23,381 nt of DNA from Dehalococcoidia bacterium (lineage in GTDB: Bacteria; Chloroflexota; Dehalococcoidia; GIF9; AB-539-J10). Below are positions 6,942-16,016 of this stretch, piece after piece. The stretch lies in the NCBI GenBank assembly GCA_030605665.1, contig JAUWHW010000036.1, forward strand, positions 1 through 23,381, in the 5' to 3' direction. The position numbers and the translations under genes are program-made. Below the pieces are notes generated by a model. It made no database searches. It had not been told where the DNA came from and saw only the letters and a program-made list of their open reading frames with translations. Numbering within the stretch: the stretch's first letter is position 1; every line of letters starts with the position of its first letter.

Positions 6942-7892
6942 TTAAATGTTTACGCGACATGATAAGTCTATTTTCCTAAGTTCAGGACATATATCTAACA
7001 TCTCTTCGGTTATGAGCAAACGTCTATTTCGCCTTTCTACGTTCTCAAGAAAAAGGCTCTTTTGTAGGAATAAAATAATCAAAATTATTTGACATGGCGT
7101 AATCGAAACAGCCTCAACAGTTTTCCTGTACTTATCAAGATTTAGCCAACGAGATAGGTCTTCTACTTCTGCGTCAGCCAGACCCAGATACTCCTCGACA
7201 ACAATGCTCGCCCTTCGTAAATCTGCAGGTAAATTTTCAGGACTCCAAACATTTTTGAGTAGATTTATTATCCTGTTCCTTTGTTGGTACGGTTTATAGT
7301 CTCGCTCCTCCTGGATAGATGATACTGTCAAGAAATCGGATAGTACGACATCTACCAACTCTAGGTTCGCTCTCAGTTCACTAGCTGTTCTCTCTTTTTG
7401 CCATGTTAGTGTATCCGCCTTGTATGTCTCGCCACGAATCACCTCAGCTAGTGCGTGCTGCAAACCAGTTCTGATCTGTAATTCAAACTTCTTCCCTAAT
7501 ATCTCTTTACTACTTATGAACGGACTGTCCTTAAAAGTCAATATTAATTGAATATCATCGTATATGAACTCGTTCGGGCGATAATTCCTGAAATTCCGTC
7601 TTTCCACATTGAATATTTTCTTTATCTTTTTGAGAATTCCATCTATATCCGAGTTACTGTTGACTACTAGTCTGCAAGCAACTAGGTCTTCAATGTCATC
7701 AGCCGGATTTTGACATCCTTCTTTCTCTATCTTGGCCATCAGGCTCTCCTTCGGTTTTATCCTTGCCTTGACATACGGAACGTCCAATGAATCTGCCATA
7801 TTCCCGAGTGTTTGGTCAATGTTGGACGTAAGAAGATTTAAAGAATCTCCTATTTTGCCGTAGAAGACTTCAATAGCCCTAGGAATTATCAT
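6942..7892 (-). CDS. RelA/SpoT-domain nucleotide synthetase protein paired with DUF262
   Basis: The 316-aa protein has an N-terminal helical part and a RelA/SpoT synthetase core. Visible blocks are ARIKPKESLMAKI (43-55, basic ATP-binding strand), DIEDLVACRLVV (66-77, metal Asp69), YDDIQLIL (111-118, where GYxSxH is usual, so Gly and His are replaced) and FELQIRTGLQHALAEV (136-151, catalytic Glu137 in the ExQIRT motif). There is no HD hydrolase domain, so this is a synthetase-only protein. Such proteins make (p)ppGpp or ppApp, or transfer pyrophosphate to tRNA as toxins. The C-terminal 120 residues are an unrecognised helical domain. The start overlaps the upstream DUF262 stop (ATGA), a sign of co-translation. 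Toxic effector of a two-gene defence module is my inference. The gene ends exactly at the tRNA remnant. Confidence 0.8.
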   Translation of the reverse strand: MIIPRAIEVFYGKIGDSLNLLTSNIDQTLGNMADSLDVPYVKARIKPKESLMAKIEKEGCQNPADDIEDLVACRLVVNSNSDIDGILKKIKKIFNVERRNFRNYRPNEFIYDDIQLILTFKDSPFISSKEILGKKFELQIRTGLQHALAEVIRGETYKADTLTWQKERTASELRANLELVDVVLSDFLTVSSIQEERDYKPYQQRNRIINLLKNVWSPENLPADLRRASIVVEEYLGLADAEVEDLSRWLNLDKYRKTVEAVSITPCQIILIILFLQKSLFLENVERRNRRLLITEEMLDICPELRKIDLSCRVNI

Positions 7893-8896
7893 TTCCGTTT
7901 CACAACGATAAGTCTTTTTAATGTGTCTTCACGCCTCTGCCTACTTCTGATACTGTTTGATGCCTGCCTAACTGCCCATGCGTAAGTTTGAGCTACCTCA
8001 TCATCTGGCTCATTTTGGATTCTATGTGCGAACTGCAACAGGTTGTTTTTCGTTCTTTCAATATCTATGCTTAAGTTACTATTCCTCTCGTCGTATAATT
8101 TGGACATTGCAGACCACAAAGAATATAGATCTGCAAGGTTACTATAACGTGTTCTATACAAATTTAGATTCGCAATCATATTCTTACATATTTCATATTT
8201 TCTCCTATTTTCATCTAAATCTGGAATACCTTCATCATAATTTGCATAATACTCATCTAAATGGACCCTACCATCTTTTATTCCATGCATAACTACCAAA
8301 AATATTTCAGAGATATATTCGATATCCAGCATCCTTCTTATTCTTGAAGTAGTAGATATCCCCATGTCATGCCAGAACGGATCATCTGCTAGCTGGGTTA
8401 CATAGGTAATAAACACTCCATTGTACCGGGCATGACGTAGCTCCTGTGCATTTAACCTAGCCACATTCCTGTTTAACCTGTCAAAGCATCCATTTAAGTC
8501 TGTTCTGTCCGCGTCCTTGAGATACTCTATTGTGAATTTATATCTCCAGAAACGAGCCTTCACTTCATCTGGTAGTTGTGAAAAATACTTGTCCGCATAA
8601 GCAGGATCGCTATATCCACTCGATACAGCTAATTCATCGTTCACAAATTCGAAAACCGTCAAAAGTCTTTGCTTACCGTCAACAACATGGTATTTAGTAA
8701 TGCCAGTGGGACTAATCTCAACTGCCAGAAATATGGTTGGACAAGGGAAGTTTCGAAGAATCGTATCAATGAAGTAGACTTTGTAGTCATTATTCCAGAT
8801 ACTTTTCCTTTGGTACGGAGGCTCTAAATCCAGACCTCCCATTCTATATTGGTCTGTAAACCAAGACAGCATTTGAAAATTTGAATCTCTCTCCAT
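7889..8896 (-). CDS. DUF262 (GmrS/ParB-like NTPase-nuclease) domain protein
   Basis: The 335-aa protein shows the DUF262 signature in order: PPYQRKSIWN (26-35), TIFLAVE, VVDGKQRLLTVFEF (71-84, the DGQQR motif with Lys for Gln) and FDRLNRNVARLNAQELRHARY (138-158). The rest is helical. It lacks the DUF1524 HNH half found in GmrSD-type modification-dependent enzymes, so it resembles the stand-alone DUF262 proteins of phage-defence loci. The family uses NTP hydrolysis tied to DNA sensing or cleavage. The ATG at 8896 has a good ribosome site (GGAGGT) nearby, and the stop overlaps the RelA/SpoT start. Base composition looks more AT-rich than the flanking housekeeping genes, consistent with acquisition. 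DNA sensing for the downstream nucleotide synthetase is inferred. Confidence 0.85.
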   Translation of the reverse strand: MERDSNFQMLSWFTDQYRMGGLDLEPPYQRKSIWNNDYKVYFIDTILRNFPCPTIFLAVEISPTGITKYHVVDGKQRLLTVFEFVNDELAVSSGYSDPAYADKYFSQLPDEVKARFWRYKFTIEYLKDADRTDLNGCFDRLNRNVARLNAQELRHARYNGVFITYVTQLADDPFWHDMGISTTSRIRRMLDIEYISEIFLVVMHGIKDGRVHLDEYYANYDEGIPDLDENRRKYEICKNMIANLNLYRTRYSNLADLYSLWSAMSKLYDERNSNLSIDIERTKNNLLQFAHRIQNEPDDEVAQTYAWAVRQASNSIRSRQRREDTLKRLIVVKRK

Positions 8897-8901
8897 CTAT
8901 C

Positions 8902-9118
8902 TTATACCTCCATAAGCTTTTCTTTTGTATAAGCTAACCCTGCTCTTTCCTTCGCAGATTGTAACTTCTGTACCTCCTCTGTTACGCTTCTATTAAGTCA
9001 TTAAACTTCACTCCCGGTATCACCAGATTATTGATACGGCTTTACAAAAGATGTCATTAGACCGTGGATCTCACATTAAGACGCTCCACATCCCTGTTAC
9101 TCTGCTTCCTAACATTCT
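8902..9118 (-). pseudogene. Decayed coding fragment upstream of the DUF262 gene
   Basis: Minus-strand reading gives protein-like pieces broken by stops and a shift: NVRKQSNRDVERLNVRSTV, stops, SRINNLVIPGVKFNDLIEA, stop. A shifted frame then gives VTEEVQKLQSAKERAGLAYT and ends KEKLMEV at TAA 8902-8904. The tail overlaps the ribosome site of the DUF262 gene. The even spread of charged and hydrophobic residues suggests a former gene in the same operon. I do not recognise it, and chance coding is possible. Nothing else is seen in this stretch. Confidence 0.3.
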
Positions 9119-9175
9119 TTACCTCCCGCAGCAATACTTATATTTCTTGCCTGAGCCACAGGGGCAAAAACATTA
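9119..9175 (-). pseudogene. Orphan SEC-C zinc motif, duplicate of the SecA C-terminus
   Basis: Between in-frame stops at 9173-9175 and 9119-9121 the minus strand encodes [17 protein letters not shown]. The last 15 residues equal the end of the SecA in this window. The DNA is also close: 9122-9166 and 9747-9791 differ by only a handful of mostly third-position changes. It has no start codon and no upstream domain, so it is not a gene. It lies about 570 bases past the secA stop, with the toxin-antitoxin genes in between. It is probably a remnant of a duplicated secA 3' end or of another SEC-C protein. Confidence 0.75.
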
Positions 9176-9196
9176 CATTCCATTGTCAGCCTTTCA

Positions 9197-9451
9197 TTAT
9201 CCTCGATAAATTTCCTTGCGGTGACCGACACGCAGCACTATGATTTCATCACCTTCAAGGTCAAAAATAACTCTGTAGTCTCCAACTCTAAATCTGTAAC
9301 TCCCTAAGGAAGGGTCAACCATTCTCCGCGCATAACCCAAAGGGTCTTTACTATATCTTGTTATGGCATCTCCTATCCTTTCTTTAACCTCTGGCTCCAA
9401 CATAGAAATATCTTTCATTGCCTTTCTAGTGAAAACAATTTTATACTTCAT
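9197..9451 (-). CDS. RelE/ParE-family toxin
   Basis: The 84-aa protein has the compact RelE fold pattern: MKYKIVFTRKAMKDI, an alpha-helical EPEVKERIGDAI, a mid-protein Arg-rich link, then GSYRFRVGDYRVIFDLEGDE and IIVLRVGHRKEIYR at the end. Toxins of this group usually cut mRNA at the ribosome, or inhibit gyrase in the ParE branch. The Arg in 'YRFRVGDYR' and the final HRKEIY are the usual catalytic and binding positions of the mRNA-cutting branch. It begins 11 bases after the antitoxin stop on the same strand, the common antitoxin-first order. The fold and both key blocks are intact, so it is probably active and kept in check by its partner. Confidence 0.88.
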   Translation of the reverse strand: MKYKIVFTRKAMKDISMLEPEVKERIGDAITRYSKDPLGYARRMVDPSLGSYRFRVGDYRVIFDLEGDEIIVLRVGHRKEIYRG

Positions 9452-9462
9452 TCGGGTAAGAC

Positions 9463-9675
9463 TTACCCCGTGAACAGCTCTTCATAGGGAACAGTTCTTC
9501 CCTCCTTGTAATCCCTCCGCGCTTCATCAATACTTTCGAGATATTCAGGGCTTATAGCAGCTAAGAGGTTTTCAATAAAGAATTCTCTATCCTCATCACT
9601 TAGCTTCTGTAACGCAGTGATTAACTCCCTGACAGAGAAACCAATTTTGACCTCAACTTTCGGCGATTTCTTCAT
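9463..9675 (-). CDS. Cognate antitoxin of the RelE-type toxin
   Basis: This 70-aa acidic protein starts MKKSPKVEVKIGFSVRELIT, continues with helices (LQKLSDEDREFFIENLLAA) and ends SIDEARRDYKEGRTVPYEEL. The last block is the toxin-wrapping tail seen in many RelB- or Phd-like antitoxins. The DNA-binding class cannot be settled by eye. A strong GGGAGGAG site lies just before ATG 9675, and a TATAAA-like -10 box lies immediately before that. The leader would be short, so the pair probably has its own promoter, autorepressed as usual for such modules. A 24-bp interspersed repeat lies in the promoter region. Confidence 0.8.
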   Translation of the reverse strand: MKKSPKVEVKIGFSVRELITALQKLSDEDREFFIENLLAAISPEYLESIDEARRDYKEGRTVPYEELFTG

Positions 9676-9704
9676 GTCTCCTCCCTATTTATAGTAAGCT
9701 GAGA

Positions 9705-9728
9705 TTGCTTCGCTTCACTCGCAATGAC
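9705..9728. repeat. 24-bp interspersed element upstream of the antitoxin
   Basis: The sequence begins TTGCTTCGCTTCACTCGCAA and ends TGAC. It is nearly the same as the copy in valS (2921-2944), and its two ends match those of the 51-bp copies. Here it is intergenic, between the secA stop and the antitoxin promoter. It can form a weak ATTGC/GCAAT hairpin but has no following T-run, so it is not a convincing terminator. Confidence 0.75.
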
Positions 9729-9743
9729 AAGTATAAGAAGCTC

Positions 9744-12362
<2,619 letters not shown>

Positions 12363-12364
12363 TT

Positions 12365-13303
12365 TTACTCAAACATAGCTCCTATAGATAACCCGGTATG
12401 AATACGGTGGATAGCTTCACCGATAAGCGAAGCTATAGGCAAAACAGTAATCTTATCCAAGTTTTTATTACCAGTGACAGGAACAGTATCTATAACTACC
12501 ACTTCTTTTACCGGGCTGGAGGCTATTCTTTGAACAGCCGGGCCTGAGAACACAGGGTGAATGCAGCAACTATAAACCTCAGTAGCACCTTGCTTCAAAA
12601 GGGTATTTATTGCACCAATTAAAGAGCCAGCGGTATCAACCTCGTCATCAACAGTCAAAGCACACATCCCTTGAACCTCACCAATGATATTGAGAGTTTC
12701 AGTAGCGTCAGTATTTCCCAGACGCCTCTTTTCAATGATGGCCAAGGGAGCTTCCAGATTAGCAGCTACATCGCGGGCACGCTTGGAGATGCCAATATCA
12801 GTAGCTACCACTACCAGGTTATTTAGAGATTTTTCCTTGAAATATTGGCTCAAGATAGGAAAGGCAGTTAACTCATCAACTGGTATGGTGAAGAAGCCCT
12901 GGATTTGAGGAGCATGGAGGTCCACAGTAAGCAACCTGTTAGCCCCCGCAGTGGTGATGAGGTCGGCAATCAAGCGGGCGGTGATAGGCACTCGTGGCTG
13001 GTCTTTCTTATCAGTGCGGCCATAGGCATAGTAGGGGATAACAGCGGTGATTCGCCCCGCTGAAGCTCGTTTGAAGGCATCAAGCATGATAAGAAGCTCA
13101 AGCAAGCTTTTATTGACCGGGGAGCAGATGGGTTGAATAACGAAGACATCTCGCTGGCGGACATTCTCCAGGATGCGGACGAAGATATTCTCATTGCTGA
13201 ATTCAAAAACATCAGCTTTACCTAGGGGTATGCCCAGGTAATCACATACAGACTTTGCTAAAGTAGGGTGGGCATTGCCGGTAAATACCTTGAGTTCATC
13301 CAT
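12365..13303 (-). CDS. prs: Ribose-phosphate pyrophosphokinase (PRPP synthase)
   Basis: The enzyme makes PRPP from ribose 5-phosphate and ATP for nucleotide, His and Trp synthesis. The 312 aa equal the class I length. Landmarks are [18 protein letters not shown], a strong [23 protein letters not shown]-loop block, [13 protein letters not shown] (His of the active site), the ATDIG...RAR flexible-loop region and [11 protein letters not shown], the PRPP-binding loop (usually VDDxxDTAGT). A good GGAGGGGG ribosome site lies upstream of ATG 13303, with a TATAAT promoter box further up. secA follows two bases after its stop, so prs-secA is one transcription unit. Confidence 0.96.
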   Translation of the reverse strand: MDELKVFTGNAHPTLAKSVCDYLGIPLGKADVFEFSNENIFVRILENVRQRDVFVIQPICSPVNKSLLELLIMLDAFKRASAGRITAVIPYYAYGRTDKKDQPRVPITARLIADLITTAGANRLLTVDLHAPQIQGFFTIPVDELTAFPILSQYFKEKSLNNLVVVATDIGISKRARDVAANLEAPLAIIEKRRLGNTDATETLNIIGEVQGMCALTVDDEVDTAGSLIGAINTLLKQGATEVYSCCIHPVFSGPAVQRIASSPVKEVVVIDTVPVTGNKNLDKITVLPIASLIGEAIHRIHTGLSIGAMFE

Positions 13304-13341
13304 TGTTTTTAACCCCCTCCAAATACAAAAATGTTAAATTA

Positions 13342-13347
13342 ATTATA
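13342..13347 (-). promoter_or_regulatory. -10 box of the prs-secA promoter
   Basis: The minus strand reads a perfect TATAAT, 39 bases before the prs start, in an AT-rich leader. A weak TTAAGA lies about 18 bases further upstream as a -35 candidate. The intergenic gap to the MFS gene is about 110 bases. Confidence 0.6.
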
Positions 13348-13413
13348 ACACGAAGCTGCTCTATTTCTTAAAGTCGTATCTGAACACCAAGCCAATTCAG
13401 AGGAAGTCTCACT

Positions 13414-14658
13414 TTAGGATGATTTTTGAGTCTGAGGCGCCTTGATTACGAGAGACAGACCCATAGCTATAAAAAGCACTGCTGCTCCTACAATAATAGC
13501 CAGTTCATAATTTCCTCTGGTGTCAAAAATGTATCCAGCCAATAACGGGCCAATTGCCCCACCGATTCCGCAACTTATCGATATCAGTCCGAAGATGGTG
13601 CCATGAAATTTTGTTCCAAACCAATCAGCGCTTGCTGCTGGGAATAGAGGAATACAGCCACCATAGCTGAAGCCGAAAAGAGCCGAGAAGAGATAAAACT
13701 GCCACGGTTGTCTCGCTTCCATCAGCCACAGCATCATCACAGCCATCAAAAGGAGGCAGGTGAAGAAAGATGCCTTCCTTCCAATCTTGTCTGAGATACT
13801 GCCTACTGCTATCTTACCGAGGATGTTGCCACCACCGACGACACCAAGAACAGTAGCAGCAAGCATTGGTGCAAGGCCTACATCTTTGGCATATGCGTCT
13901 AAATGAATCATTACCATTTGAATAGAGAAGTCTAGGAAAGCGTAGAGAGCAAATAGGAGCCAGAATGCTTCTGTCCTGGCTGCTTGCTTGGGTGTGAAAG
14001 CTGTGGTGGATGACAAGCCACCATGCCCATTTTGTATTTCAATTTCTTCCCTACTATAGGGCGAGAGCTCTTTCTGCGATGTCTCAAGCCTCATCAATCT
14101 AGAAATAGGAAGACCTATTGCCGCAAGAAGACCAGCCAGGATTAGGTAAGAATTACGCCAGCCAAATTTAGCGATAATGAATTGAGCCAAAGGTGCCAAA
14201 GCTAATGTGCCTATTCCTCCTCCAGACGCAGTGATTCCCAATGCAATCCCTCTTCTTTTCACAAACCAGCGGGATACTGTTGAGACCACCGACAAATAAC
14301 CGAAGCCCAATCCAGTGCCTAAAATAATCCCATAGAATATATAAAGCTGCCAGGGTGCTTCTACAATAGACATCAGCGCATAGCCTATGCTTAAGACAAC
14401 GATAGAGATTCCAAGGGGCAGTCGAGGACCATGCCTATCGTATATCCTGCCCGCCACAAAGTAGATAAATCCGTGCCAAAGAAAAAGTAGAGAATAAGCT
14501 CCGGAGACCATCCCTCTCGTCCAGCCTAAATCGTGGCATAGCTCTGTGAAAAAGACACCATAGGTATATAGGCAACCCCATTGCAGGGCTAAAATTAGGC
14601 AGCCAGCAGCCACTATTACCCAACCATAGAAAATACCAGTGTTTGATTTACCAGCCAT
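13414..14658 (-). CDS. MFS transporter, oxalate/formate- or monocarboxylate-type
   Basis: The 414-aa protein has about twelve hydrophobic segments split by a charged central loop (near residues 190-215). It starts FYGWVIVAAG and has the MFS loop signature GRIYDRHGPRLP between helices 2 and 3, an SRWFVKRRGIALGITASGGG block in helices 4-5, and a second-half copy GSISDKIGRKASF. The 'YGWVIV' opening and the 'RRGIALGI..SGGG' block are typical of the OFA and monocarboxylate branch, which moves oxalate, formate or other small carboxylates across the cytoplasmic membrane. The substrate cannot be fixed from sequence. An AGGGAAAG site precedes ATG 14658. It may serve the carboxylate chemistry of the operon to the right, though a hairpin terminator lies between. 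Confidence 0.85.
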   Translation of the reverse strand: MAGKSNTGIFYGWVIVAAGCLILALQWGCLYTYGVFFTELCHDLGWTRGMVSGAYSLLFLWHGFIYFVAGRIYDRHGPRLPLGISIVVLSIGYALMSIVEAPWQLYIFYGIILGTGLGFGYLSVVSTVSRWFVKRRGIALGITASGGGIGTLALAPLAQFIIAKFGWRNSYLILAGLLAAIGLPISRLMRLETSQKELSPYSREEIEIQNGHGGLSSTTAFTPKQAARTEAFWLLFALYAFLDFSIQMVMIHLDAYAKDVGLAPMLAATVLGVVGGGNILGKIAVGSISDKIGRKASFFTCLLLMAVMMLWLMEARQPWQFYLFSALFGFSYGGCIPLFPAASADWFGTKFHGTIFGLISISCGIGGAIGPLLAGYIFDTRGNYELAIIVGAAVLFIAMGLSLVIKAPQTQKSS

Positions 14659-14696
14659 ATTCTTTCCCTGAGGGGTAAATAACGCAGCAAAAGTTT

Positions 14697-14716
14697 GCTA
14701 TGATAAAAATGATAGC
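14697..14716. promoter_or_regulatory. Possible operator palindrome upstream of the MFS gene
   Basis: GCTATGATAAAAATGATAGC has 5-bp arms GCTAT/ATAGC around an AT-rich centre. It lies 39 bases before the MFS start, where a repressor site or promoter would be expected. A matching -35/-10 pair is not clear. Confidence 0.25.
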
Positions 14717-14737
14717 TTCCTTGCCATGGGCATCTAA

Positions 14738-14772
14738 AAAATAGGCCCACCCAGTTGCAGTGGACCTATTTT
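14738..14772. terminator. Rho-independent hairpin terminator, probably two-way
   Basis: Arms AAAATAGGCCCAC and GTGGACCTATTTT pair over 13 positions with one mismatch around a nine-base loop. The minus strand gives a T6 run right after the stem (GGCCTATTTTTTAG), and the plus strand gives four T. It would stop minus-strand transcripts from the HNH/ord region before the MFS gene. Confidence 0.7.
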
Positions 14773-14826
14773 GCCTGTACAGTCTAGCACAGGTCAAAAA
14801 AACAAAAGAAAGGAGGCGAAACTTTT

Positions 14827-14901
14827 AAGGCTAAAAAGAAAGACAGCCTAGTCGCAGTATACCATAGACATTTAACTGTAGCAATTTCAGTTCTCATTTA
14901 A
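14827..14901 (+). pseudogene. N-terminal remnant of a stress-protein-like (DUF1269-type) gene
   Basis: After an AAAGGAGGCG ribosome site the plus strand reads KAKKKDSLVAVYHRHLTVAI then SVLI and TAA. The codon at the expected start is TTT, not ATG. The opening 'AKKKDSLVAVY' resembles the first strand of small general-stress/DUF1269 proteins (KKDSLVAIYDSH.EAE), but nothing downstream can be followed. It is on the opposite strand to its neighbours. The assignment is weak. The rest of the 14659-15003 gap holds only this, the hairpin and the palindrome. Confidence 0.3.
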
Positions 14902-15003
14902 CTATTATCCTATAAACTTGCCTTGTCTTGTAGGCGTCAGCAAGACCGCAAAACCCAGCGTGTGCTGCTGGTAAAAAAGCCTCTGCTATCTTTGTGATTC
15001 TAT

Positions 15004-15165
15004 TCATTTCTCCTTGCTTACTACCAAAGAAATTGCTACTAAGAAGCAGCCAGCAATCACAAGAACAGCTCCACCAAAATTGTGAGCAATGGTGATTACC
15101 GCTATTCCACCTGCAAGCAATGCTATGCCTCCTCCAATCATTCCACCTAATCGTTTCTTTGTCAG
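15004..15165 (-). CDS. Small two-helix membrane protein with CTG start, 53 aa
   Basis: A textbook ribosome site AAAGGAGGTG sits five bases before CTG 15163-15165. No ATG, GTG or TTG lies at that distance, and an in-frame TAA comes just before the CTG. The product is (M)TKKRLGGMIGGGIALLAGGI, a short AVITIAHNFGG turn, then AVLVIAGCFLVAISLVVSK and a charged end. This gives two hydrophobic spans with Gly-rich packing and a positive N-terminus, so it is likely a membrane microprotein. An alternative is ATG at codon 9, which would give a 45-aa protein but lacks the ribosome site. I do not recognise a family, and no neighbour hints at its role. Confidence 0.5.
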   Translation of the reverse strand: MTKKRLGGMIGGGIALLAGGIAVITIAHNFGGAVLVIAGCFLVAISLVVSKEK

Positions 15166-15184
15166 TTAATCACCTCCTTTCTTT

Positions 15185-15203
15185 GAAAAATCTATGATTT
15201 TTC
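15185..15203. other. Perfect 8-bp inverted repeat upstream of the small membrane protein
   Basis: GAAAAATC-TAT-GATTTTTC lies about 20 bases before the small membrane gene. It could be a minor hairpin or an operator. It lacks the GC stem of a terminator. Confidence 0.3.
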
Positions 15204-15262
15204 GATATTTAGTCTTTCCCATTGTCAGCAAGTCTTTCCTTGTCGTCAATTTCTCATAAGCA

Positions 15263-15370
15263 TCACCCCTTTATTTCGTCATTCCTAGTAATCACTAATT
15301 TAGAACCACATTTGGGGCAAGTTTGGTACTCTGGGTTAAGTAATGCCCAAGGACATCTTGCTTCTGGCAT
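15263..15370 (-). CDS. Very small zinc-ribbon-like ORF, 35 aa
   Basis: From ATG 15370 the frame reads MPEARCPWALLNPEYQTCPK, then CGSKLVITRNDEIKG and TGA. The TCPKCGSKL block is a zinc-knuckle half, and RCPW supplies a possible third Cys. A GAGGG stretch lies eight bases upstream. It overlaps the tail of the frameshifted HNH nuclease in another frame. It may therefore be the former C-terminal zinc ribbon of that protein, cut off by frameshift, rather than a separate gene. Confidence 0.35.
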   Translation of the reverse strand: MPEARCPWALLNPEYQTCPKCGSKLVITRNDEIKG

Positions 15371-16016
15371 GTGTATGCCCTCTTTTGTTGTTTCTTGCGA
15401 TTGCTTTGCTTGGACGAATAGCTAGGTGCCCGTTATTTGAAATTAGCTCTGAGTTCTCTATTCTCATATCCGTTTTAATGTGATTTTTATCCGAACTCTT
15501 TCCCAGTCATGTAAGCATCTCCCTAAATGTTGTGCCATGACTAACCTCTGAGCTAGAACATAACCACGACAGTTAGCCATTGGGGAAAAGAAATCATTAC
15601 GACGAAGGCTAATTAAAGTATATCCTTTATTATCCCTACGCTTTCCACTGAGCACAGGAGCGGCATTTTAAGTATCGTGGCCCACCTTTCCTAAGTTCAA
15701 CCCAGCGAGTCTTACCACAAATGATACAAGCATGAAAAATATACTCATTAGTGGAACTCCTACCTTTTTCCCCTATCTGCTTCCCCCTTCTAATCTCACC
15801 TATTTTTGGCGTTACTTTCTTAAGATGCTGCTTTGCCACTTCCTCAACTTGTAGGACTGTCGCGCTAAGAGGGAAGGTAGCTACAAGAGTATAATCCTGG
15901 TGGTCCTGATTTTGGTAAAGATAAGACCGATTATTTTGCTCATAGAGAGCGAATCCGTATTCTATAAGATGTTGCGATAAAACCTGAGTTAAGTTAACCT
16001 CCTTTGCCGGTTTCAA
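15336..16016 (-). pseudogene. HNH endonuclease broken by two frameshifts
   Basis: Three minus-strand frames together make one HNH nuclease. Piece one (from TTG 16016 to TAG 15636) is 126 aa. It has an unrecognised N-terminal domain and then a zinc ribbon with HACIICGKTRWVELRKGG and CRSCA. Piece two (15655-15464) continues SGKRRDNKGYTLISLRRNDF, MANCRGYVLAQRLVMAQHLG and RCLHDWERV, then fails where VHHKN should come. A one-base shift restores KNHIKTDMRIENSELISNN, the His/Asn end of the HNH fold, running to TAA 15336-15338. The zinc ribbon plus 'DDFFxPMA...GRCLxxWE.VHHKNxIKxDNRIENLEL' order is a known mobile HNH style. The TTG start overlaps the stop of the dehydrogenase gene. It is almost surely inactive. 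Confidence 0.75.

Noticed and set aside
9119..9175. A second SecA or a free SEC-C protein gene
   Set aside because: Only 17 codons lie between stops and there is no start codon.
9705..9728. Repeat as the secA transcription terminator
   Set aside because: The hairpin arms are only five base pairs with a long loop, and there is no T-run.
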